A DNA stretch of 64,000 nt from Artemisia argyi. Taxonomy: Eukaryota > Streptophyta > Magnoliopsida > Asterales > Asteraceae. The stretch lies in NCBI GenBank assembly GCA_030686995.1, contig CM060691.1:60588338-60652337 (forward strand). Direction: 5' to 3'. Below, one piece after another: positions 53,731 through 64,000 of the stretch (positions within the stretch are counted from its first letter, which is position 1; each line of letters starts with the position of its first letter). The position numbers and the translations under genes were made by a program. Under the pieces are notes generated by a model that was not told the origin of the DNA, made no database searches, and saw only the letters and a list, made by a program, of their open reading frames with translations.

Positions 53731-56700
53731 AAAAAAAATAATAATAAATAAAAAATAAATACCAAAGAAGCCCAAGTAACAATGAAATCACATGAAATTA
53801 TATGGTCATGTGCTTGTCCATGTGATAAAATACATCCGTTTTCCTGTAAGAAATCAGCAATAGGCCTAGCTTGTCAATGTGCTTGATGAAGGACCCTCTC
53901 TGGTGCATCCATTTCCATAGGTAATCTTGTGAAGTCCTCTTTTAAAAAGACATAATTTGGTTAATTGCCACTTTAAGCACATATAAAGTATTTTAGTAAA
54001 TAAAGCAGTCCCATCTATATACATATATAAAGTTTAAATCTCAAAAAGCAGGTTCCATCAGTATATACCAGATACAGTTAAAATATTTTTGTCTCTTTTA
54101 TTGTGCGAACACTTTCACAGGGCATGGAACAGTGAGAGAGTTCATCCCCGCCAAATGGTAAAGAATTCCCATCATCTAAATTATTCGATCTAATTTAAGA
54201 CACAAGTACTCCAAAGACGTGACTGCAAAATTTATCTTAATTTACTTCTAATCTAAATTGTCAAGTAATTACACTTTGATTGACCGTAAAATGATACACC
54301 ATTTGACCCATGTGGAAACTTTTTTTAAGGTATTATTTCTTGTTTAATTAGACATGTTTGACTCATTTGAGATAAGCATGACCCAAAACAACCCGACATA
54401 AGTAAACAGGTCATAACTAACCTTTAACTAAGTTGTAAAAAGAATAAACAAATTTCCAATTTATATCTAGTAATTATAAACTAATAAGTCTAACCTTACA
54501 TGCCCCATAGCACTTTGAAGAGACGTCTGAAGTTCTTCCCGGCATCATGATGTGTAATTGTTAGTATCTGCTTTACTGTACTCTACGATCAATATGACTG
54601 TTGGAATGCGAATAGATTTCACAAGAAGATGCAAGAAGCGTTGTAATCTACTGTATAATATCTAATATTCAAAAACTATGAAACCAAATGATATGAACAC
54701 CACCAACTCAAGCACCATCTGTTTCCCTTTCCATGAAGCAACCTGTTATACACAAGAATGATTTTATTTTAACTACAAAAGTATTTGAATGTAACGTGTT
54801 AAATAAAAGGAAACTGTTTACACAATAATGATTTTAGAATAACTGACAGAAACCTGTTCTAGTTATTGAATTCTAAAAATGTTTACAAAATACTTTTTTA
54901 GAATGAAAATGTTAAAAAAAGATTAACATAAACCTGCTGTACTTCTTAGAAATCTAGACTACATTTCCAACAAATGCTAATCAATCAAAAAATACCCCAA
55001 AAGCACCAAAGTTAGAAGTCTAAAACGATAACTAAACACTAAAGAGAGTATATAATGATGCTAAGTGGGTGTTTGGAATCACGTTTCTTTGTAATTTTGT
55101 GAAACCAAATAATCAGGCATAAAATTAGAGGTGTTGTTGTTTCTTTTGTCAGAAGTCAAGTTTAACTATATTATGTTATATACAAATATATATTAAGGTA
55201 AAAGGGTAAAAAATGGTACCCTAACAACTACTCCGTGGCATCGTAGGCTAGGATGTATGAAGGTGTTTATCATGCAAATTTGGCTATTGATATGCCAACC
55301 TCTTTTAGCATCCCAAAGATTTAGTTATATGTTATTGCTTCCATTTAAAGAAAACTGGTATATCGCTCATAGTCCTACATGCCCTCATAGTCAAGTTCAT
55401 ATAATTCAGCCCACATATCCAAAAGAAGCGTGTTTGGACTCCCATAACATTTATTATTCACTATAGACTATCCAAAAAGATCGCAAAGGTATTCTAAATT
55501 TGCTAAACAGAAGATTACGACGTACCTCGTTTCTTTAGAATTTGCTCTGTTCGGACCCTGGTTCCAAAGGCCCTGAAAAGTCATCAATCTCATAAGACCC
55601 CTGGTTCCAAAGGCTCTAAATTTGCTAAACATAATATTATGGTTTACCTCTTGTTAAGGTGAGATGTCTGCAACAGATGATACCTGTACCGGTGAGTTAC
55701 TTTTCCCCTTTTTAAGATATTGCTCCAACACTGATGCTTGTTTTTGCAAATCAAGTTGCTTTTTTCTTTAGCTTCTTCCTTCTCGTGATGCCGCTATTCT
55801 ATCTCCTCTTTCTATGCTTCCTGTTGCTTTCTCAACTATTTTTTCACTGCAATCTCATGACGTTTTTCCTCTTTTTCTACCACTTCTTGCAACCATTTCT
55901 ACATTTTTTCCTGCAATGGAGTTTGCATATTAGAAACAAAAGTCACACTGAATAGTACATATCGATTTCTCTTCTTCATCATAATCAATATACGTATATC
56001 TCAGTGTTCATTTTCTTTTACAATTTAAAAATTGTGCACTTTATTTTTGTAGGTATAAGCCGTATGCAAAAGCGCAAATCATGTCTTGTGATACAAAGAA
56101 ATAAGTAGGGCATACATAACTACCATGTTGAAAACTCTATATCACATGTAGCCCTTGTCTACCTTATCGTCGAGACTCATTAGGTTAATATTATAGAATA
56201 TTTCAAACCTGAATTTATCCTATTAACTCACGTAACATATGAAGATAGTTTTTTTATGTCTTGTGCAACCATATTTGGCAGCCCAATAGCAAAGGAGAAT
56301 GAAATTATTGAAATGACTACAATGAGCGTTGTAGTACTTGTGATTACAATGTAAGCCTTTTTGGTGATGCACTATCTCTTTATGTTATCTTGGTTTTTGG
56401 ATCCTGATTGTATTCTTATGCATTGGTGTTGTTGAAGTGTTCAAATGTTTATTAATTTTACACAAGGCATCTTGTACAAACATAAATACTGAATACATAT
56501 TGTGTTTATCATTAGGGGATGCATAGTTTCATAGGGGCCACTAACTAAAAGGTAATCTGCAACTAAGTCTTGTGGGTGCTTAATGGTCAACATCAAGTTT
56601 GTTACTCATATAAATATATTTTTTTCGTTGCTACAGCGTAACAGGAACACCATAGTGTGCCATAATGTTTAATTCTAGTTGATTCAATAATTGTTTTGTA

Positions 56701-59700
56701 AAAACACAACAACTAATCATAAACATATTGACTAAAAGCACACATGCAAGAGACAGACCTTGCTAATAGGACGTCCAATATATGTTTCATACATGCCTTC
56801 TTTTTCACTTATCTCAGACAAAGTTTTTCAGGGCATGGTAGTATAATGTTTCGTATATGTCCTTGTTCAACTATTGAGCCTGCAATTCAACATAAAAGAA
56901 TAGTGTGAATCATAAAAATCATGGATAGTCTAATTCTAATGCTATAGGGTATAAGAAACAGAAAGTAATGTTCATCTACATACAAAAAACTAATGTATAC
57001 AGAAATTATTTGAATAATATAGTTAAGAATACACATAAAACTTATAAATCCTTCCCCACATCTATTTTCATCTACAGACAAAAAACTTAATTACATTATC
57101 GTCATTGCAAGAAACATCAGCATATTCAATTATAATGAATGTCGATGTTTCTGGCACTGAAGACAATGATAATTAAATGATATGTGATTTTCCGTACATA
57201 AAGTTATAGAAGTGGTCATAAATTATTCGAGTCCATAATTATCTTTTTTTCCAAAGCGGTTTCTAAACACGACAAATGTATTCATTACCATCTTCGTCTG
57301 TCGCAACTATTTCAGAGACCTTCTCTTAGGCTTTCAAGTTATTGAAAAGAATAAAAAGTTCAGTATCCAAACCATCATCACTAATAGCCTATTATGTTGC
57401 ATTTTTTTTCCACAAGATTCTATATTTTATAATGTATGGTGGCATTAAATTGAATAATACTCGAACATTTACTTTTCAAATTAAAATTACCTAGACTGAG
57501 TAAGCAGCATAAGTAGTCACTTGTGGGATAGATATCGGGACTTGTGGATGGGCTATTTCCATAAGCATTATATGTGCCATAAGAATCCTATAAGTATAAC
57601 ACGTGTTAGAAGAACGATATTAGGCTAATTCGATAGGATCTAAAAATAATGAGGATCCACAAATGTGCTATAATATTGTTCGAAAATAAGGCTGAAAATT
57701 AGTTATATTTTAAAAATTAGTGTGTAAAATAGGATAGGATTACAATATTGTTGTTAAGCTGATAAATACACTTTGGAGTTTGGACGACTATTAAACCGTT
57801 CTACACATTTGATCGTCACCTTTAACCGTTAATTTTCTGTATATCAGGATCGACCCGTTCATAAGTAAATGGGTCAAAATTGAACCTCTAATGATAGTTG
57901 TAAACATGTAGGTGAGATAGATGAACTTACTCCTAAATACTCCATCTGGTAGTATTTCTATCGTGCAATGGGTATGAGGGTATGAACTTGTCGAGACACT
58001 GACTAAAAACAACATACACAAACTCATTAGCCAGGGACATACTTTATAACTGGATCCACAGTAAATAACAAAAAAGTGCATTTACTTTATAACTGGATCC
58101 ACGGTAAATAACAAAAAAGTGCATTAACTGTTTGGAATGGTTCTAGTAGTGAGGGTGGAATATTTATTGATATACCAAGAAAAACTATTACCGTAATACA
58201 CCAGGACGTGTACCTTAAAACTCCATAAACAATCTACTGCGCGACTTCCATTATCTGCATATTTTTATAAAAATGCAATAAAAATTAAAACTTTATATCA
58301 TAAAAACATAAGTTGTACAAAAGACTGATGAATCTCAAGCACCCTTAAATATGTATGGATAAGTACCTAATATCAAGTATGCACAATCCATAGAAGTAGT
58401 GCTCCGTTATACTATCTCTCACAGGTTATATCTACAAAATATTATATTTTTGTTAGTCTAAAAAATTCTTGCATAAAAAAATGTCTTTTTTGATCATTTC
58501 ATATTTAGGGAGACTATATACCTTTAGACTTTAGTGAAGGGCACAGCAGACAACACGCGAAGGGGCTCAAAATAACACATTTCATAGCTGCCTTTATACT
58601 TGTTTTTTATCGCTCCAAATGCAAGGTAAAAGCACCTCGTAAACCATATTCTATCATGTCTTGAACTTTCAAATGATCTTGAAAAAGCACACTTGTATGT
58701 ATTGTAGATTAATGTCCTTTGTCACCCTCTCATATTCAGCTGCAAAATGCTTCTTGTTACTTACGGTCCATGTCGAGCCATTAGTTCCAATGTAGTAATA
58801 TCTAGTTTATGAAAAAAAATGGTTAAGGTCATCATAAGGTAATCTTTTCAACGTAATATTTCTTACCCAATTTTATGTTTTGAGGCTTCATGTAACCATT
58901 GTCTTTTGCCACCAAATGAACCTGTCACATGAAGAAACGCACCAAAAATCATAAGTCGTTATGATACACCTTAAATATTTTAAACTGATGCGAGCATCCA
59001 CAAAATTAGTAGTTTTTGGATTCTGCTTGTGAACATGTAGCATATAATGGAACTTTGCAAAAAAACATCAAAAACAACCTTCATACACCCATTTAAGCAT
59101 TTCATCAAACTCTTAACCTACATAATCAAACTCACAAACCCATTAACCAATTCAAAAACCCATCTCAATCTTTACATCAAATCACCCATCATACATAACA
59201 TGTTTAAAAGCATGAATTTAAATAATTTCAGTTTCTAATCTATGAACAAAATCATCAATTGTTAATATCTTATCCGTTCAATTTTTCTTCATCAATTCAA
59301 TAGAATATAACCGTGATTATACAAAACAAATATGGATAGATATATGGCTTCCTGAATTAAATCCCACATAATAGAAAACACTGGAAATTGAGTTAAAAAA
59401 ATTGTGATTGATATAAAAGTAGTTAACAACATACATGTGTTATTCTCAATTATTTTGAATCAAGAATCAAAATAAAATGATTTGGTGTAGGTTTATTCTT
59501 GAATTAACAAAAATCGCAACCGATTGTGTAGGTTTATTTTTGGGTTGATTTTGAATGTGAATGATTTGCTGCTCAAAATCAGGGATATGAATGGGGTTAT
59601 GGTGGAAGTGGTAGAAGTGAGGAAGACGTGTGCTGATATGGTCCAACTAATTAAAATGTGACAACCTGGCATTTATTTGAGGTTTCCGCGTATTTTGTTC

Positions 59701-59733
59701 ATGCCCAGTGGCATATGTGAGGTGGCATGTTCC

Positions 59734-59737
<4 letters not shown>
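53731..59737. other. 6-kb region without an intact gene
   Basis: AT-rich DNA, possibly the body of a Helitron. Exon-like minus-strand stretches occur (for example 58640-58800, reading WTVSNKKHFAAEYERVTKDI), but I could not assign them to a family. A 41-bp tandem duplication (TTTATAACTGGATCCACRGT…) is at 58041-58124. No RNA gene or long ORF is recognised. Confidence 0.4.

Positions 59738-59804
<67 letters not shown>
59738..59804 (+). repeat. (TA)n microsatellite
   Basis: About 33 TA units abutting the fold-back MITE. Confidence 0.95.
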
Positions 59805-59805
<1 letters not shown>

Positions 59806-59808
<3 letters not shown>

Positions 59809-60288
59809 CACAAGTACTAAAGTGGTATCATAAAAAACATTTGATCAAAAAAAATTGTCAAATTAAATTTGCACCATAAAAAATGAAAATAACACAAAAA
59901 TATTAACGGAGGTTGCATATGAAAAGAAGAGACTTTTCATTAAAAAAAATTATTCTACAAGACCTAAAATTGAGTGTAGCTCGTGGCACCACCTGTCACC
60001 CAAGTGGTATGTCCATGAGTGTGACCCAAAATTAAGTGTAACTCGTGTCGCATCCGACAACAAACAAATTATACTATTACAACACTTAAAAAAAATCACC
60101 GGGTTTTGACAAATTTCGATTCTAACGAACACTGCTAATTTTCCTATTTTCAATAATAAATGTTTTCTTTTATACAACATCCGTTATTTTTTTTGTGTTA
60201 TTTTTATTCTTTATAGTGCAAATTTAATTTGACCAAAAAAAAATGACCAAAAGTTTTTTTTATGGTGCCACTTTAGTACTTGTGACAA
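59806..60288. mobile_element. Fold-back MITE with TIRs of about 110 bp
   Basis: The left arm starts ATCACAAGTACTAAAGTGG and the right arm, complemented, GTCACAAGTACTAAAGTGG. They remain similar for about 110 bases (shared CAAATTAAATTTGCAC and AAATAACACAAAAA). The core of about 240 bp is unique. The target duplication is unclear because of the TA tract. Confidence 0.75.
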
Positions 60289-60301
60289 TAAAAAAATAAT
60301 G

Positions 60302-60475
60302 CAATACCTTTTCAAAAGTAATAATCAGTTACAGGATCAATATTAAAGAAGTGGGTAAAATCTTCGAAGACATACAAGAAAAAAATTGTCGAAAAAAGTA
60401 AGGAACAAAAGTCACTAGCTAAATCTCACATTCAATTTCCTCCGTTAAAAACTAACGGTAATATGACATGTGAAA
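60302..60475 (-). repeat. Right arm of the long-range inverted repeat
   Basis: Inverted partner of 52385-52562. The outer edge is near the phrase CACATGT in both arms; no flanking duplication is evident. Confidence 0.85.
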
Positions 60476-60956
60476 GTCATGTGACTATATTAATTAGGGC
60501 TAAGGTAGTATATGAATCAAATAACCAAATATAAGGTACTATAAGGAACCAATAATACTTTAAGGTAGTAGGAGTTCCACTTGATCAAATTCGGGTAGTA
60601 AAAAGCATTTTGCCCTTTATTTTTAGTATTTTGGATGAATCTTGTACTTGTTGTAGCAAATTATTACGGGTACCTAGAGTAATCCAGTCGTTAAATTACA
60701 TGGTTGGTCCCTGTGGTTTGTCAAAATAACAAATTTTGTCCCTATCTTTTAAAAGTTGCATGGTTAGTCCCTAAGTACGTAAACAAATAACACCACGGGT
60801 CCCTTGGTTTAACAGGTGTTAACTAGGTTAGTTAAAATTTACAAGTTAGCCCCCTTTGGTTAAATAGCGCTGCATAGTTAATCCCTTAGCGCTGCATCGT
60901 AAATCCTTTTACTTAACGGCTGTTATAATTTACTTAACAACTGTTATAATTTACGT

Positions 60957-61770
60957 TTTCGCCCATTTTCTTTCATTTTCATACGTTTTTGTCCTTTTTT
61001 TTACATTTTCGCTTTTGTCCATTTTTTTACGTTTTCGCCGGTTTTTGTCCATTTGTTTACGTTTTCGCCCGTTTTTGTCTATTTTTTTACGTTTTCGCCC
61101 GTTTTTGTCCATTTGTTTACGTTTTCGCCGGTTTTTGTCTATTTTTTTACTTTTTCGTCCGTTTTTGTCCATTTTTTTACGTTTTCGCCCATTTTCTCCA
61201 TTTTTTTTACGTTTTCGTCCGTTTTTGTCCATTTATTTACGTTTTTGCCCATTTTCTTTCATTTTCAAACGTTTTTGTCATTTTTTTTACGTTTTCGCCC
61301 GTTTTTGTCAGTTTTTTTTACGTTTTCGTCCGTTTTTGTCCATTTGTTTACGTTTTCGCCCGTTTTTGTCCATTTTTTTTACGTTTTCGTCCGTTTTTGT
61401 CCATTTTTTTTACGTTTTCGCCCATTTTCTTTCATTTTCATAAGTTTTTGTCCGTTTTTTTTTACGTTTTCGCCCGTTTTTGTCATTTTTTTTATGTTTT
61501 CGTCCGTTTTTGTCCATTTGTTTCTGTTTTCGCCCGTTTTTGTCCATTTTTTTTACGTTTTCGTCCGTCTTTTGTCTATTTGTTTACGTTTTCGCCCGTT
61601 TTCTAACATTTTCCCCCCGTTTTGTCCGCTTTTTTTCCGTTTTTTTATGTTTTCGCCTGTTTTTGTCCGTTTTTTTTTATGTTTTCGCCCGTTTTTATCC
61701 GTTTTTTACATTTTCGCCCGTTTTTGTCATTTTTTTTTACATTTTTGACCGTTTTTGTCCATTATTTTAC
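60957..61770 (+). repeat. Left tandem array, unit of about 30 bp
   Basis: About 27 units of the type TTTACGTTTTCGCCCGTTTT followed by TGTCCATTTT, varying in the T-run lengths and in GTCC/GCCC. Confidence 0.9.
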
Positions 61771-61825
61771 GGACAAAAAATTCAATAAAATATAATTTTG
61801 AATTTTTTATAAAATAATCATCGAA

Positions 61826-61950
61826 AAAAATATTTTCGAAAAAAAAGTTGGGGTAAAAAAAAGTTTCTAAAACATATTTTTCGGAAAAAAAATTTGGGTA
61901 AAAAAAAGTTTCTAAATTATATTTTTCGAAATAAAAATTTTGGTAAAAAA
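61826..61950 (+). repeat. Three-copy repeat at the hairpin centre
   Basis: Units of about 45-50 bases containing GGGTAAAAAAAAGTTTCTAA and ending ATATTTTTCG, in the loop of the fold-back. Confidence 0.75.
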
Positions 61951-62985
61951 ATGGACAAAAACGGACGAAAACATAAAAAAATGGACAAAAACAGGCGAAA
62001 ACATAAAAAAAAAACGGACAAAACGGGGGGAAAATGTAAGAAAACGGGCGAAAACGTAAAAAAATAGACAAAAGACGGACGAAAACGTAAAAAATTAGAC
62101 AAAAAAGGGCGAAAACGTAAATAAATGGACAAAAACGGACGAAAACGTAAAAAAAATGACAAAAATGGGCGAAAACGTAAAAAAAAAACGGACAAAAACG
62201 TATGAAAATGAAAGAAAATGGGCTAAAACGTAAAAAAAATGGACAAAAACGGACGAAAACATAAACAAAATGAAGAAAAACGGGCGAAAACGTTAACAAA
62301 TGGACAAAAACGGATGAAAATGTAAAAAAAAACGAACAAAAACGAGCGAAAACGTAAAAAAAACGGACAAAAATGTATGAAAATGAAAGAAAATGGGCGA
62401 AAACGTAAAAAAATAGACAAAAACGGATGAAAACGTAAAAAAAAATGGAGAAAATGGGCGAAAACGTAAAAAAATGGACAAAAACGGACGAAAACGTAAA
62501 AAAAATGGACAAAAACGGGCGAAAACGTAAACAAATGGACAAAAATGGGCGAAAACGTAAAAAAAGGGACAGAAACGGGCGAAAACGTAAAAAAAGGACA
62601 AAAACGGGCGAAAACGTTAAAAAATGGACAAAAACGGGCGAAAACGTAAAAAAAACGGACAAAAACGGGCGAAAACTTAAAAAAATGGACAAAAACGGGC
62701 AAAAATGTAAAAAAAACGGATAAAAACGGGCGAAAACGTAAAAAAATTGGACAAAACGGGCGAAAACGTAAACAAATGGACAAAAACGGGCGAAAACGTA
62801 AAAAAATGGACAAAAACGAGCGAAAACATAAAAAAAAAACGAACAAAACGGGCGAAAACGTAAAAAAAACGGACAAAAACGGGCGAAAACTTAAAAAAAA
62901 AGGATAAAAACGGGCGAAAACGTAAAAAAAATGGACAAAAACGTATGAAAATGAAAGAAAATGGGCGAAAACGTAAATTATAACA
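61945..62985 (-). repeat. Right tandem array (inverted), unit of about 30 bp
   Basis: About 35 units of GGGCGAAAACGTAAAAAAAT followed by GGACAAAAAC, the complement of the left array's unit. It is about 230 bp longer than the left array. Confidence 0.9.
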
Positions 62986-63220
62986 GCCATTTAGTAAAAG
63001 GATTAACGATGCAGCGCTAAAGGATTAACTATGCAGCGCTATTTAACTAAAGGGGGCTAACTTGTAAATTTTAACTAACCTAGTTAACACCTGTTAAACC
63101 AAGGGACCCGTGGTGTTATTTGTTTACGTACTTAGGGACTAACCATGCAACTTTTAAAAGATAGGGACGAAATTTGTTATTTTAGACAAACCACAGGGAC
63201 CAACCATGTAATTTACTCTA

Positions 63221-64000
63221 TTAATTAATAACCTAAATGATTGTTTGCTTTGCTGAGTTGACTTCCTCCTTTGAGATAAAAATTCGAAATATTAACTTAT
63301 TATAAACAATTCACTCATCTGCTACCAATAAATCAATAAAACTTTAAGCAAGGCGACTTGGTCTCATTTGGAATATAATGTATCGTGGCCTTTGCTTCAA
63401 ATTTACAAGATGAGCATCCTCGCTTTCTGATCATTTCAAACGGGATTTAATTTACAACTTTATCACGATGAGAGATCCAAGAGTGTGATAGCACATTGAT
63501 CTCTTCGCAAAGAGTCTTTTCTTGATGGATGCTAGAGCTTGCGTACGTGTGCCCATTAAGTGTGTGAAAGTTATAAATATATATATTTAGTCAATTGTTG
63601 CATGCATGATATTGTATGGTCTAATTTGAATATATATGATAGCTATAAGTGCATATATCTGGATTGTCAACCCGTATCCCAAATATAGTTTTAGGTTCTT
63701 TTTTTTTTTTTTTTAGCTTTCACGCCATTCTCGACGATAAAATATTTTTGTAGTCTATGCTAATAGGTTTTTAAGATTAATTTGTACGTAGAAAGCGAAG
63801 TTGATTGTGTTTGAAATACCTTAAATGGCAGACAAATAATCCACAAACCACCGTGCGTACGTCTGCTTGCTCATAAATTTAGGATTTGTAAGTTAAACGA
63901 GCAAGTTTTCAATGCTTTCAATTAAAAAAACAAATTCTTTTTTAGAAATAATGTATGAGGGTATTGAGTTTCTAACTATTTTCACACATTTGGATACGTC
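63221..64000. other. Spacer at the window end
   Basis: No gene, repeat or element end is recognised in this AT-rich stretch. Confidence 0.45.

Larger units (their letters stand above)
60675..63220. mobile_element. Giant fold-back element (2.5 kb, arms over 1 kb)
   Basis: Unique outer arms 60675-60957 and 62970-63220 are inverted copies of each other (TAGAGTAA terminus, then ATTACATGGTTGGTCCCTG…). Inside them lie inverted tandem arrays of a unit of about 30 bp (left 60957-61770, right 61945-62985) around a short centre. Nearly the whole element can fold into one hairpin. No transposase is present. The long open frames through the arrays are an effect of the repeat length (a multiple of three without stops) and are not proteins. 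Confidence 0.88.

Noticed and set aside
59047..59238. 63-residue plus-strand ORF
   Set aside because: Thr/Asn/Lys-rich translation of AT-rich DNA without similarity or signals.
60951..62990. Long open frames rich in FYVFARFCPF or NGRKRKKMDKN repeats
   Set aside because: They are translations of a tandem unit of about 30 bp whose length is a multiple of three; several frames are open on both strands. No gene is supported.

Overview
This is nuclear DNA of a flowering plant, most likely of the daisy family (Asteraceae). The evidence is spliced genes, plant-type transposons, very AT-rich spacers and plant gene relics (calcium-dependent protein kinase, class III peroxidase). The family-level call rests on general resemblance of the Athila-type gag-pol, the PB1/GRF MULE proteins and the Helitron ends to Asteraceae repeats, and is an inference. 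There is no convincing intact single-copy cellular gene. The window is a stack of nested transposable elements in a decayed host locus.

Layout. 1-1882: truncated LTR (family TGTAACACCCCC, minus strand) that cuts an exon. 1883-5631: three small genes of unknown function (a coiled-coil/AT-hook protein missing its N-terminus, a Lys/Gly-rich protein, a frameshifted acidic protein). 6196-8429: a MITE, then two short Helitrons back to back. 8759-24346: a very recent 15.6-kb Athila-type Ty3 element on the minus strand, with 4.0-kb LTRs that differ at only about three positions. 24925-28373: a solo LTR. 28464-34778: a non-autonomous LTR element whose single ORF resembles a retropepsin without its active-site triad. 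35387-36796: a solo LTR of the same family, sitting in an intron of a dead CDPK gene (34929-37463). 37476-39660: decayed LTR-like DNA. 40292-43915: another solo LTR, invaded by a Helitron. 45726-49112: a MULE with 194-bp TIRs and two converging broken genes. 49701-50100: an hAT-like MITE. 50374-52323: a PIF/Harbinger-like element with an intact spliced Myb/SANT-like gene. 52372-60480: an inverted-repeat-bounded region holding a Helitron end, a peroxidase exon fragment and a fold-back MITE. 60675-63220: a giant fold-back element built of about 30-bp tandem repeats.

How the parts relate. Eight insertions have target-site duplications that I could read at both ends (five of 5 bp for LTR elements, 9 bp for the MULE, 8 bp with one mismatch for the hAT MITE, 3 bp for the Harbinger-like element), so the order of nesting is clear. 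The Athila element and the dead-protease element share LTR termini (TGATGAG) and a related tRNA-Asp-type primer site, so the larger may mobilise the smaller; this is inference. The most unusual signals are: (i) the Athila 3' LTR end, which seems to keep primer-tRNA-derived bases; (ii) the array of TGACG-C-CGTCA dyads just upstream of the TATA box in the small LTR family; (iii) the dead-protease ORF; (iv) the giant fold-back.
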